Positions 13,951-23,032 of a stretch of 42,722 nucleotides of DNA are shown piece by piece (positions within the stretch are counted from its first letter, which is position 1; the number at the start of each line of letters is the position of its first letter). Under the pieces are notes generated by a model, which worked only from the letters and a program-made list of their open reading frames with translations, did not search any database and was not told the DNA's origin. Made by a program: the position numbers and the translations under genes. The DNA comes from a virus, in the IMG/VR virus record IMGVR_UViG_3300004806_000039, positions 1 to 42,722 of that record; one strand, given 5' to 3'.

Positions 13951-15311
13951 TGCAAGTTATTCCCGATTGAGATGTTGAAGACGGGAGATGCCTGGGCGAG
14001 AAGTGAAGGCCCTACCCCAGTAGTATTAGTGGCATTCCAAAGCAGTTGCCCAAAAAGCGGCGCAATACTCCCGGTGGCAGCATAATTATCCAGAATAGAA
14101 TCAAGAAGGCCCTCACTGGAGGCCGGCATGTGCACGAGGTAAAACGGCTGGGAGGCGGTATCTACTCCAAAAATCCATGAATCACTTTGCAATATCACTT
14201 CCCCATTGGGAGTTGAGCGCACCTGAAGTTGCAAACCCGATGCCGCTGCAGCGATATGATCAGTCGGCGTAGAGCCTAAGAGCACATTATTGAACTGAAC
14301 AGCGATGAAAATATCATCCCCTTTTTTAAAGAAGAGTGGGGCAGGAGATGGATTTACAGTGAAGGTATCGAGATTCACCAGCAGAAGGCCGCAGGGAATC
14401 ACAAAGGGAGATCCTGTCAGCTGATCCAAGATGGTGAGTGTTCCGGAAGCCGTGATCCCTGAGGGAGCAGATGAATCAGTGATGGTCGCCACCACTGCAT
14501 AGGTTCCAATCGCAGTTGGAATAGTGGCGCTTCCATTGTATGTAACGGCAACCAAAAGCCCCGGGGGAGTCGTTGCCACCGAAGCGGACAATGCTGCGCC
14601 GGTATACGGCTGCGAAAGGTTTGATAGAGTCGCGCTGGCCGTCACTGCGTTGAAGCTCGTGGTGACCTGCGCGGCGGCGGAGTAGGTGCCATTACCAGCT
14701 TGATTTGCAGCGACCACGACCGTTCCTATGCCAGTCACTGTAATTGTGCTGCCGCTGATCGTCGCAGGCCCACTGAGAATTGAGAGAACAGGCGTCAGGC
14801 CACTGGAAGCGGTCGGAGCAGTGATTGAGAAAGTATTACCCGAAAAACCAACTGCGTAGCACTTGGTGGGGATACCAGCCAGAGGGGTTATCGTTTGAGA
14901 CTGGAGGGATACCGTCCAAGGGATTCCAACCCAGGAGATCCCCGCTCCTGTTCCAACGCTCAGCGATCCATATATCTGAGATGGAGGCGTTGCGCCATTG
15001 CCAGTTCCTCCCGACCATGTTCCTGATGTTGGAACTCCACTAGGAATGCTGGTAAAAAAGGTGTAGTAGATCCCTGCTGATGTTGGAGTTCCTGAAATCA
15101 ACCCCGTGCTTGGATTAAGCGTAAGTCCAGGAGGAAGCGTCGAACCTCCAGAAAAACCATAAGTTCCAGGACCTCCTCCAATATAGGGAGCGGCAAAGGT
15201 AGAATCATACAGTGTATCGCCAGAGCTAAAGCTTAATCCGTAGATGCCGCCGAACTGAGTTCCAGCGTAGAAGGAAACTGGAACTCCTACCTGAAGTGCA
15301 GGAATTACCAT
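13947..15311 (-). CDS. Tail fibre protein with Ig-like and MBG-like domains
   Basis: 454 aa from the ATG at 15311 (MVIPALQVGVPVSFYAG), one base after the upstream stop. Around residues 40-75 is a putative-Ig/cadherin-like motif (LPPGLTLNPSTGLISGTPTS). Further on, an MBG-like repeat (residues ~220-295) shows QPYTGAALSASVATTPPGL, then YNGSATIPTAIGTYAVVATI. The C-terminal ~130 residues are the same beta domain as the 13519-13950 protein. Such surface domains bind carbohydrates or pack in fibres. Low charge and abundant Thr/Ser/Gly fit a fibre. Confidence 0.65.
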   Translation of the reverse strand: MVIPALQVGVPVSFYAGTQFGGIYGLSFSSGDTLYDSTFAAPYIGGGPGTYGFSGGSTLPPGLTLNPSTGLISGTPTSAGIYYTFFTSIPSGVPTSGTWSGGTGNGATPPSQIYGSLSVGTGAGISWVGIPWTVSLQSQTITPLAGIPTKCYAVGFSGNTFSITAPTASSGLTPVLSILSGPATISGSTITVTGIGTVVVAANQAGNGTYSAAAQVTTSFNAVTASATLSNLSQPYTGAALSASVATTPPGLLVAVTYNGSATIPTAIGTYAVVATITDSSAPSGITASGTLTILDQLTGSPFVIPCGLLLVNLDTFTVNPSPAPLFFKKGDDIFIAVQFNNVLLGSTPTDHIAAAASGLQLQVRSTPNGEVILQSDSWIFGVDTASQPFYLVHMPASSEGLLDSILDNYAATGSIAPLFGQLLWNATNTTGVGPSLLAQASPVFNISIGNNLQ

Positions 15312-15312
15312 C

Positions 15313-17508
15313 TTAGACGGTGGCCGCAATCACGGCCTGTGCAACGCTGACGCCACTTGCGGCCGTCAGGCTCGGGACAACCGCGAAGGAAATCCATCCG
15401 CGTGGATCAGCTTCGTCCTCCGTTTCAAGACCGATTAACCGACAGCGGATGGCAAAATTGGCATTAGCAGGAGCAGCGCTATTGTTGGCTATTGCAATCC
15501 CATAAATTTGCTGAGTCAGCAGGATTGTATCGGCTTCAGAGACAATCCCGCGTGGAAGATTGAGACCGAAGGAATGAACAGTGAGTTCCTCAGTGAGCAC
15601 CACTGGCTGAACAAAGACCGGCGTTTCAGTATTCCAAGTAATTGCAAGATAGCTACCACTGTTCGTATAGGTTCCGATCTCAACAACGATCTTGAACTGA
15701 ACCCCACAATTAGCCCGGAGGATTTGTAGGGAAACTCCCCAATCACACTGCAACTCACGGCCCAACGCGAGCATGTCCGTATTGACGGCAACTTTCCAAA
15801 GCTCCCGATTGAAATTCGCAGAAGTAAGAAGGGAGGGAGGAAGATGAGGGAGCTGGGAAGAAGCGAAACCGGTATTGTTTGCTCCAGGCGTAAGAGCCGC
15901 TCCCTTGTAGTCAATGATTTCCGCTTTTGGAGTGAATGGAATTACAAGGCCACTGGAGCTTGTTGGGATTCCAACTCCTCCCGAGATAGATGGAAGGAGC
16001 GTCTGGAGCGTGGAGATCGCGCTTCCATAACCAGAAAGTAAAGAGGAAAGGCCGGTAACCTGCGACATGGTGACTGTGAGGCCACTGATGAATGCGCTCG
16101 CCGGACCGACTCCCAGAACCAGAATGTCGTACTGTCCACTTGTGGGAATGGTTGCGAATCCAGAAATCGTCAGGCTGTTACTGCTGTTAAAAATAACTGT
16201 GTACTCTGAATCAGCAAGCAGCCTTCCTCCAGAAACAGATTCGCGCACCAAAACTGAGACAAGATTGCAGCCGAGGTTGTGATCGATAACAAAGCTTGTA
16301 TCGATGCCATTTCCAATCGTGTCTGGATATGCCTGCTGCTGACCTTGAAGAACAGTCGCAGGTGAATAAGCATTGTAGCTGACGGGCGAAGGAGGCCTCT
16401 CCCAATTAATCTCTGGAACTGTGGCGAGATCTGGCCAGAGAAGCGGAGCGGCAACCGTTACAGTTGTCTGAACGAGCTTGATTGTCTGAGTGCCTGCCGT
16501 GTGATCATCCGGATTGATGTAGATATCGGCCTCGATCTCGAGTGGAACGTTCTGGAGAGTGTTGCTATTCTGAAGGGCATCGAAGAGAGAGGCTGTGGCC
16601 AGATCCAGAACCGTTGTCCAGTTTCCGGGGGGAGCATCCCCGGGATTAACCGTGAGGGCAGAGCAGGAATAACCAGCAGGGGAGAACTCGATTAAGAAAT
16701 AGCCATCCCCGGGATTGGTGACTGAAACACTGACCTGAACACCATTGTAAAGAACGCCAGTCAGGGCTGTATTCAGCGCGGCCTCAATGGTGGCTGCTGT
16801 ATCGGCCTGGGAGAAAAGAGTTGTTGTGGCATAGCCAAGCTGCAGAGAAAAGGTGCCGTTGAATGTGGCCGGCATGTCGAGCCGCTGGATCTCCGTCCAA
16901 GTAAAGACTCCTGATCCATCAGCTCCTCCAGATCTAATGACGGTAATGAATGGGGCGGGAGGAAGAATGGCACTCCCTGAATCCGCAAAGGAGAGGGGAG
17001 CCTGCATGAAGCGAAGCTCCGTGCGCCAGGCACCGGCGATCTCAGTAGAAAAAACCCTCCCGAAACTTACGGGCAGCAGCTTATTGTTGACCAGTGAGAG
17101 AACAATCTCCGCCCCATCGGAACGCCAGAGATAGAAGCCAGAAGCTCCCTGATGGACCGTGATGGTATATCCGGAAACAACTGAAAGGGCATTGAGAGCG
17201 GTCTGAATGGTAGCTGCGCTGACATTGAAATTCAGGGGTGCGGTTGTATTGGCACTTGTAGATCCCCCAGTCCCCAACTGAATGCAGGTTGTTCCCCCGA
17301 CAGGCGCGGCCTCAATATTGCCAAGACCCATTCGGAGAGCGGCAATGGAAGGATATTCTTGAACTGTTGCGCCTGAAACATTATCGAAAAATGCAAACGC
17401 CAGAGGGTATTTTTGCCCCGCTACCAGTATAGGAAATTGATAGGCACTTCCTCCAAGCGAACTGGAAAGAATACGGTTATCGAGATCAATGTAGAGAAGC
17501 TGGCTCAT
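15313..17508 (-). CDS. Large tail / baseplate protein, 731 aa
   Basis: Contains two copies of a beta repeat, near residues 65-120 and 215-275 (TAPLNFNVSAATIQTALNAL; FSQADTAATIEAALNTAL), of the type that appears in many phage tail proteins. N-terminal VAGQKYPLAFAFFDN matches the shared fibre domain. Near residue 400 is a VIDHNLGCNLVSVLVRE motif, common in tail fibre and spike proteins. The last ~150 residues are beta-rich and unassigned. The gene has a CTCCCTCGGG leader but no clean Shine-Dalgarno; a TTTGATACC motif lies 16 bp upstream. Confidence 0.65.
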   Translation of the reverse strand: MSQLLYIDLDNRILSSSLGGSAYQFPILVAGQKYPLAFAFFDNVSGATVQEYPSIAALRMGLGNIEAAPVGGTTCIQLGTGGSTSANTTAPLNFNVSAATIQTALNALSVVSGYTITVHQGASGFYLWRSDGAEIVLSLVNNKLLPVSFGRVFSTEIAGAWRTELRFMQAPLSFADSGSAILPPAPFITVIRSGGADGSGVFTWTEIQRLDMPATFNGTFSLQLGYATTTLFSQADTAATIEAALNTALTGVLYNGVQVSVSVTNPGDGYFLIEFSPAGYSCSALTVNPGDAPPGNWTTVLDLATASLFDALQNSNTLQNVPLEIEADIYINPDDHTAGTQTIKLVQTTVTVAAPLLWPDLATVPEINWERPPSPVSYNAYSPATVLQGQQQAYPDTIGNGIDTSFVIDHNLGCNLVSVLVRESVSGGRLLADSEYTVIFNSSNSLTISGFATIPTSGQYDILVLGVGPASAFISGLTVTMSQVTGLSSLLSGYGSAISTLQTLLPSISGGVGIPTSSSGLVIPFTPKAEIIDYKGAALTPGANNTGFASSQLPHLPPSLLTSANFNRELWKVAVNTDMLALGRELQCDWGVSLQILRANCGVQFKIVVEIGTYTNSGSYLAITWNTETPVFVQPVVLTEELTVHSFGLNLPRGIVSEADTILLTQQIYGIAIANNSAAPANANFAIRCRLIGLETEDEADPRGWISFAVVPSLTAASGVSVAQAVIAATV

Positions 17509-17531
17509 CCCGAGGGAGTGCCGGTATCAAA

Positions 17532-17735
17532 TCAAGGTGTTGGAGGAGGAGGGGCTACAGAGGCAGTGGCACCAAAGAATCTCCTGTCGAAGCCATCTAC
17601 ATTATAGGGAAAATCAGGTTCAAGCGTCGGGGCGTTCACAACGGCCTGTTGTGCATCGATAAGACGCTGCAGGAGGAGGCGTGTACTCTTGTCGGATCCT
17701 GCGAGGGCGGCAAGTTGCTGCTGTAGAAAGTTCAT
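17532..17735 (-). CDS. Hypothetical small tail-region protein, 67 aa
   Basis: Helical N-terminal part (LQQQLAALAG, then TRLLLQRLIDAQQAV) followed by an aromatic segment (DFPYNVDGFDRRFFG) and a Pro-rich end. It fills the space between two tail proteins with a single-base gap upstream. A fibre chaperone or trimerisation peptide is possible; there is no family match I know. Confidence 0.55.
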   Translation of the reverse strand: MNFLQQQLAALAGSDKSTRLLLQRLIDAQQAVVNAPTLEPDFPYNVDGFDRRFFGATASVAPPPPTP

Positions 17736-17736
17736 C

Positions 17737-18747
17737 TCAGGTACTCCAGAATTTCCCCGCGTTGGTTGTGGTATTCAGAACAGCCTCTAGGGTTGACTGC
17801 ATCTCGGCATTCATTGCTCCCAACGTTGCAGTTGGAGCAAGGGTGTACTGCCCCAATAGAACCATCAGCGTGCCGTCAAGACCCTGCTGCTGAACATTGA
17901 CGGGCATAGTGTTCTTAGAGGCATGGCAGAGGTTCCAGAAGGTTCCCTGCGTGGTGCCATAGCCCTTATGACAAACAAAGGGGGTCCAGGAGCCATCAGG
18001 ATTGCTGTTTGTGGGATTGGGAGGCGAAAGGAAGTAGATAGTGCAGATGAGTTTGCGATCCTCTCCATCATCTCCATCAACCCCCATAAATTGATCAGAA
18101 AGTGTTGGAGTGACTGTCGGAGGCATTATTGCACCCACTGAAATGAAAGGATGCGTCCCCTTCTTCACAAGGGCCGATGTTTCATAGCCTACAGAGTAGT
18201 TCACCAGCTGGCCTGTGAGGTAATTTCCGGTGATCGTTGTGGAGAGAGAATAGGTGGCCCTGGCTACAGAAATATAGAGGTCGCAGGCCATCAGGAGTTG
18301 AACGATGGCAGGAGTGGAACCATCAGTGGAAAGAGAGGAAACAACCCCAACTGCCCCAGTATTTTGATTGATAGAAACGCCTGATGCTGCAGCTGAACCG
18401 ATGCCCAAAAACTTAAAGAATTCAGGTGTCGGATCTCCACTTCCGCCAGGGTTGCGAAAAGAAGTCAGTGGAATAATCGGAGTATCCAAAAGAGAGATTG
18501 TTCCATAGGTCGGCGGCACGCCGTTGACGAATCCGGGAAGGACTGTGGCAGTCCATTTTTTTCCGTCCCAGTTGGGAGTAGTGCTCCATGGATGACGCCA
18601 CCCGGTAGAGTCATCGAAACAAAGGCAGCTACCCTTTGGAGTTGTAATGAGAAGTGTATGCGCACCTTGAAGAGGGCGGATCTTGGTGGCCCTGTTACCT
18701 AGAATCTCATCATTCCAGGAACGGGCTGGAAGCCATTCAAAATTCAT
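17737..18747 (-). CDS. Tail protein, 336 aa
   Basis: Starts MNFEWLPARSWNDEILG. Mostly beta by composition, with repeated Gly/Pro/Trp. Near residue 45: DSTGWRHPWSTTPNWDGKKW. No transmembrane or enzymatic motif. Its place between the distal tail genes and the fibres suggests a baseplate hub or fibre-attachment component. I do not recognise the family. Confidence 0.6.
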   Translation of the reverse strand: MNFEWLPARSWNDEILGNRATKIRPLQGAHTLLITTPKGSCLCFDDSTGWRHPWSTTPNWDGKKWTATVLPGFVNGVPPTYGTISLLDTPIIPLTSFRNPGGSGDPTPEFFKFLGIGSAAASGVSINQNTGAVGVVSSLSTDGSTPAIVQLLMACDLYISVARATYSLSTTITGNYLTGQLVNYSVGYETSALVKKGTHPFISVGAIMPPTVTPTLSDQFMGVDGDDGEDRKLICTIYFLSPPNPTNSNPDGSWTPFVCHKGYGTTQGTFWNLCHASKNTMPVNVQQQGLDGTLMVLLGQYTLAPTATLGAMNAEMQSTLEAVLNTTTNAGKFWST

Positions 18748-18750
18748 TGC

Positions 18751-19062
18751 TCAATCCCATTGATGAGGAGGCAATGGAACTGTCTGCCCCTTCAGTTTGT
18801 GCCAGCAATCCCCCAAAAACTGAATATGCCCGTTCTTTACAAATGAATGACACCGACTCTTTGGATCCTGAGGATTACAAAGCAAGGAAGGCGTGAATGT
18901 TGGCTTTTGCATGTCGCCATTAAACCCCCAAAAACGTGGGGTCCACTGGCAATCGTGAGCTACATTAAATGAGTGATGCGTCTTGCAGCCAGGGCAGAAA
19001 AACACATAGGCCGTGTATTCATCATCAGAAGAACCAATCGGCCTGAGAATGGCTTCGTTCAT
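18751..19062 (-). CDS. DUF6527-like Cys/His protein, 103 aa
   Basis: CPGCKTHHSF, GFNGDMQKPTFTPSLL, RCHSFVKNGHIQFLGDCWH and GQTVPLPPHQWD are the hallmark segments of a small family common beside phage morphogenesis genes (DUF6527, from memory). Conserved Cys and His residues suggest a metal site (CPGC, then C, H and DCWH). The molecular role is unknown. It overlaps the upstream gene by 4 bp. Confidence 0.7.
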   Translation of the reverse strand: MNEAILRPIGSSDDEYTAYVFFCPGCKTHHSFNVAHDCQWTPRFWGFNGDMQKPTFTPSLLCNPQDPKSRCHSFVKNGHIQFLGDCWHKLKGQTVPLPPHQWD

Positions 19063-19679
19063 AAACTGTCGAAGTAATGGACAAGCGGTCCACTGGGCTG
19101 GGAACGTGAGACGGAATGCTCAAGGTCGAAGTAAACAATCTGATGCTTTGAGATATTTCCGGAAGCATCCAGACGAAGCAGGGCCAAAGGGTAATAATAC
19201 ACAGAGGCTTTAGGCGTTGTGGTTGGAGTCTGAACTATAGTGAGCCCCAGTGGCTTCGCTGGATGAACAGCGGAATTCGTAATGGACCCGGTGGACGGAT
19301 TGAAAACGGCCGCTAGGGCTATATAGGAGATTCCGTTGGCAAATCCGGCCGCACCAATAGCAAGTTGGGGAGGTTGTGCCCCATCTCCAGAGATAGGAAC
19401 TCCGTTGATCGTTGGCTCGAAGTTGTTTCCCATTCCGTCAGCGACAATCCCAAGGGCAACCTGAACTCTGTTGGTGCCGAGCAGCGATACATAGAAGGCC
19501 CCTTTGAATCCTATAACCCACGCCCTGGCATTCACGATCATGCCTTGGGAAGTTTGAGTTAGAAGCGTTCCCTTACCACTTAGAATACGCCATGCAAGGA
19601 GGTATTCAAGGAACTTGTTGAAGATAGGCCGCACCAGTTGGCCCGGATTAACAATAAGGTCTGAGGGATCCCAGGCCAT
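19059..19679 (-). CDS. Tail protein, 206 aa
   Basis: Not recognised. Residues 1-60 include WDPSDLIVNPGQLVRPIFNK; the rest is beta-rich with Ala/Gly and a late KASVYYYPLALLRLD, which looks like a repeated strand in phage tail/fibre connectors. It lies between a distal-tail-like protein and the fibre cluster; a baseplate function is inferred from position only. Confidence 0.55.
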   Translation of the reverse strand: MAWDPSDLIVNPGQLVRPIFNKFLEYLLAWRILSGKGTLLTQTSQGMIVNARAWVIGFKGAFYVSLLGTNRVQVALGIVADGMGNNFEPTINGVPISGDGAQPPQLAIGAAGFANGISYIALAAVFNPSTGSITNSAVHPAKPLGLTIVQTPTTTPKASVYYYPLALLRLDASGNISKHQIVYFDLEHSVSRSQPSGPLVHYFDSL

Positions 19680-19684
19680 GAAGA

Positions 19685-20467
19685 TTAAGCAGGAACAGCA
19701 GGAGCACTTAGGCTCCCGGCAGTCATCAGAGCCCCCATCGAGGATCCAGAGTTGGAAGTACCAGAAGCACCCGTGCCAGCCGAGTAGAGAAGCGGGGGCG
19801 AATTGGCCTCAAGGAGTTGGTATTCCTCTGTGATTATAAAGATATTGCCACGCTGCTGTCCCTGAGGAGGCATCACAAGCCACTGGCTACGATTTGGAAG
19901 GCTCGGTGGGTTGCCCGGGGGAGATCCGATGATCTGCCCCACATTAGAAAGGATATTTGCCTGGACGTTGCTGGCGGCATACATCCTCTGCCAATTCACC
20001 ATCAGGACCATGAATTTTTCTACACCAAAAAATGGATTCTTGGTTTGAGTTGCCTGATTTCCTCTGGAGCCGAATGAGGCAAATTTATCCGCACTTGCTG
20101 GAAGATAGAGCGGAAAGAGATATCGACCATCCCCCTGAAGCTGGCCACCATACTGTGCTGCAATCTTGAGAATATCGGGATGCGCTTCGAGCGGTTCCTC
20201 TTTGAAGCTGGTTTTGAGTGCGTACTGATATTTAGGAGCGAACTTTGAGGGATCTTCTACCCCTTCGTAGGTAATTGTAACGGTGATCGTTCCGCTTGGA
20301 TCGATCGCCATCTCCCGGGAGAGTTCTGGAATCCCATTTACAGTGAGTCCCTGCGCTACACTGCCCACAGTTGTCAGGTCTGCAGCTGTGTAATTAAGAT
20401 GATGCTGTTGGATACCATATCGATCGATGGAACCCGTGTAGCCATAGATGGGAGTTGCTTGAGCCAT
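19685..20467 (-). CDS. Distal tail / baseplate protein candidate, 260 aa
   Basis: Directly follows the tape measure in transcription order, the usual place of the distal tail protein. N-terminal GYTGSIDRYGIQQHHLNYTA, central ITVTITYEGVEDPSKF and a low-complexity Gly/Ser/Ala C-terminus (~225-260). No motif allows a firm assignment, and no Dit family signature is visible by eye. Confidence 0.5.
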   Translation of the reverse strand: MAQATPIYGYTGSIDRYGIQQHHLNYTAADLTTVGSVAQGLTVNGIPELSREMAIDPSGTITVTITYEGVEDPSKFAPKYQYALKTSFKEEPLEAHPDILKIAAQYGGQLQGDGRYLFPLYLPASADKFASFGSRGNQATQTKNPFFGVEKFMVLMVNWQRMYAASNVQANILSNVGQIIGSPPGNPPSLPNRSQWLVMPPQGQQRGNIFIITEEYQLLEANSPPLLYSAGTGASGTSNSGSSMGALMTAGSLSAPAVPA

Positions 20468-20469
20468 GA

Positions 20470-22137
20470 TCAGTATCCGAAGCGTTCCCGATCGGGAGTC
20501 GTCTTCTGAGTGGGCTTGTTAGGGGTTGTATTGGCTACAATTTTGCCCAGAAGGCTGATTTGTTGATCTGCGCGAGAGATCATCGGATCCTTCGCAAGCA
20601 CGTTTTTTTCGAAGAGCCCAAAGCCTCCGATATTTGCGAACTGGTAGCTTTTTTCTCCCTGCTGGGGAGCAAGATAGTCGCCTTCATCCTTTGTTTTACG
20701 ACCTGCCTTGATGCGCCGAGCTTCCTCCTCCTTGGTCATCGATCCGCTTTTGTTGTAAAGAGCCGAAATCTTGGCATTCATTTTATCCGACATGCCTTGA
20801 GTTGAGATGAACTGCCCTGCCTGATACCCCTTACCTCCTGCTTCCATCACATCGTGCCAGCCCTTGATTCGGGAGCCTTCAATCTTAGTGTTTAGAGGAG
20901 ACGCCAATTTATCAGCGGCCGCTGAATGCTGATCGGCGGCTTTGCCGGAGGAATCAGCGGCACCGTGAAGCCACTTAGACATTGATTCGCCAACTCCACC
21001 CATCCCGACTTTTGAAAGCAGAGGCTTAAGCAGATCAGCAATACCTGCAAAAATGTTATAGAATAGCTGCGCAAACCGATCCACCCAGGCAAGCATCTCG
21101 TGCCCCATGGCAGACCAGAACCCTGGAGTTCCGAGCACTTCGAAAACGGCAACAGCAATATGAAATGCCGAAACGAGGCTCTGAGCCATACCGATTGCAA
21201 CTCCAATGAGTGCGCCAGTAAAGAAGTTGGCTACGTTAGCTAGGGCAATCTTGCCGCTTTCCGCGTAGATCTCCCAAATGGAGCCATCCAAGATGCCCGT
21301 GATGCCAGTTCTAATTTCCTGCCCAAACGCCTGACCAGCAGCTGCAAAGTCTGTGTTCTGAAAAAGTTCGATTAGCGGCTCGATCAGCGGAGCCAGTGAA
21401 TCGGCCATTCCTACGAAGAATCCTTGAAGCTTGATTCCCGTAGAGTTTAAGGCCGATGTGATGTCGCTGAATAGCCCTGCATCCTGTTGGAGAAGCATGG
21501 CTTGCATACCGACCTGTCGAGCTGCCGTGTCCATTGCTCCCGAGTTTCGGAAGATGGCCAGCATCTTACCGCCTTCCTTGCCAAAGAAAGCCATAGCTGC
21601 CGCGCTGCGCTCGGTGGGGTCGGAGAGAGATGAGATTGCCGAGCCAATGTCCTTGATCTGATCGCTCGGTGACTCCTTCTTAAGAGTTCGGAGATTGAGT
21701 CCCAATCGCCCCGCCATGGTATTCACATCGATCCCCTCATCAGAAAATCCCTGAAGGCTGTGCTGCAATTTGTTGACCATCGGCCCAACCTCTTCCACGG
21801 CCATCCCAGCATTCTTGAAGGCCTGCTCCAAAACGACAGCCTGAGCGACCGGAAGGCCGGTTCGGAAATTTAGAGAGGCAAGACGGTCTCCAGCTTCAAA
21901 AGCGCGGCGCATCCCTTCGGCAAGTAATCCAGCGGCTGAGGCTCCAAGGAGAATCGCGGGGGCAAATCCTCCAAGCAAACTTCCGATAGGGGCAAAGGAA
22001 TTCTGCAATTTTTTTCCTGCCCTCTCGAACTGGGACAGAGGAGCAAGCGTCTGCCGAATACGCGAGGCAAGCGCATTGACGGCAGCAGTAGAACTGCCAA
22101 CTTTTACGTTTAGTTCCGCTGTAAGTTTCGCTCCCAC
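20470..22137 (-). CDS. Tape measure protein
   Basis: 555 aa from the GTG at 22137 (no ATG nearby). Helical, with ATAVNALASRIRQTLAPL-like N-terminus, the recurrent tape-measure motif LSDPTERSAAAMAFFGKEGG (~167-186) and long hydrophobic stretches (~300-350: FFTGALIGVAIGMAQSLVSA). It sits just after the chaperone pair and a tail protein. At about 1.5 angstrom per residue the tail would be near 80 nm, consistent with a siphovirus (rule of thumb, not measured). A hairpin lies 27 bp upstream. Confidence 0.8.
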   Translation of the reverse strand: MGAKLTAELNVKVGSSTAAVNALASRIRQTLAPLSQFERAGKKLQNSFAPIGSLLGGFAPAILLGASAAGLLAEGMRRAFEAGDRLASLNFRTGLPVAQAVVLEQAFKNAGMAVEEVGPMVNKLQHSLQGFSDEGIDVNTMAGRLGLNLRTLKKESPSDQIKDIGSAISSLSDPTERSAAAMAFFGKEGGKMLAIFRNSGAMDTAARQVGMQAMLLQQDAGLFSDITSALNSTGIKLQGFFVGMADSLAPLIEPLIELFQNTDFAAAGQAFGQEIRTGITGILDGSIWEIYAESGKIALANVANFFTGALIGVAIGMAQSLVSAFHIAVAVFEVLGTPGFWSAMGHEMLAWVDRFAQLFYNIFAGIADLLKPLLSKVGMGGVGESMSKWLHGAADSSGKAADQHSAAADKLASPLNTKIEGSRIKGWHDVMEAGGKGYQAGQFISTQGMSDKMNAKISALYNKSGSMTKEEEARRIKAGRKTKDEGDYLAPQQGEKSYQFANIGGFGLFEKNVLAKDPMISRADQQISLLGKIVANTTPNKPTQKTTPDRERFGY

Positions 22138-22163
22138 ACGGGAGGCGCGGTATCAAAAGGGAA

Positions 22164-22200
22164 GGGGCGCCTGAGAAAAACCATGAAACTCAGACGCCCC
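22164..22200 (-). terminator. Hairpin upstream of the tape measure gene (possible attenuator)
   Basis: GGGGCGCCTGAG (22164-22175) and CTCAGACGCCCC (22189-22200) form a 12-bp stem with one mismatch and a 13-nt loop. On the minus strand it is followed by TTCCCTTTT, a modest T-rich tail. It lies between two late genes, so it may only reduce, not end, transcription. Confidence 0.45.
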
Positions 22201-22233
22201 CCATGCCAGGAGCTAAGCGTAAATGTTATCGTG

Positions 22234-23031
22234 TCAAAGGCCGCACTTCTTGGCTGCTCTCGTCTGGGCGAAATTCTCCAACTGGTTGAACATCTTCGCG
22301 GCCCTTTTATCAAGGGCCCACTGACAGCGGCGCTGCAGATCTCGAACGTTGCCCACAAATGGAACTGCATTGGTCATCGTAATCTTCATGTCGGTTCCAG
22401 TGAATTCCATGGAAATTGCACCACGGGAGCTGCCATGGCGTGAGATCCACGCGGGGAGCCTCAAGCCCAGCCGGGCAGCGGCAGCATTCCAACCACTGGC
22501 AAGAATGCCTACCAGACGCAGCTGTTGTTTGAGATAACGGTTGAAATCACTCTCAGAAACAAATCCCTCCTCCAGCCCGGGAAGATCCATTTTGCGATGG
22601 CCTGTAGTCACATTTCTATCGACCTGTTTCACGCGGCCATCTGAAGGACGGCGCCGCTCTTTGTGCCACTGAGCCATTTCGGAGAAGGAAAGGACCTTCT
22701 TCTTCACCGTACCGATTGCAGCTGCCCCGGCATGGGCATAATTGTTAATGAATTCCTTAGGTCCAGGGCGAACCATAAGTCGCGCCATCTGAGCGTCATC
22801 TACCTTCCTGAAAATCCTGTTCAGGTCACTTGTCAGTGTTGCCTCACCCTGTTTTTTTGCATCCATTCCTACTGCCTTACGGCTCGCGGGAGGAGTAATG
22901 CTTACAACATCAAAAATGAATAATCGCCCTTGCTGGAGCATAATCTCAGAAGTCTCTTTTTTACTTTCAGCATCGAAGGCGGCGAGGGCACGACGGACTT
23001 CCCTGTCATCCAGCTTGATTGTCACGTCCAT
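22234..23031 (-). CDS. Minor tail protein, 265 aa (HK97 gp10-like start)
   Basis: Start set at the ATG at 23031 (MDVTIKLDDREVRRALAAFD), with GGAGG 7 nt upstream and just one base after the chaperone stop; a start at 23067 would lie inside that frame. The first 60 residues have the look of the HK97 gp10/neck family. A central basic part (KERRRPSDGRVKQ) and a C-terminal AVPFVGNVRDLQRRCQW follow. It occupies the slot between the tail-assembly chaperones and the tape measure, unusual for a gp10-type protein, so the family is tentative. Confidence 0.55.
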   Translation of the reverse strand: MDVTIKLDDREVRRALAAFDAESKKETSEIMLQQGRLFIFDVVSITPPASRKAVGMDAKKQGEATLTSDLNRIFRKVDDAQMARLMVRPGPKEFINNYAHAGAAAIGTVKKKVLSFSEMAQWHKERRRPSDGRVKQVDRNVTTGHRKMDLPGLEEGFVSESDFNRYLKQQLRLVGILASGWNAAAARLGLRLPAWISRHGSSRGAISMEFTGTDMKITMTNAVPFVGNVRDLQRRCQWALDKRAAKMFNQLENFAQTRAAKKCGL

Positions 23032-23032
23032 A

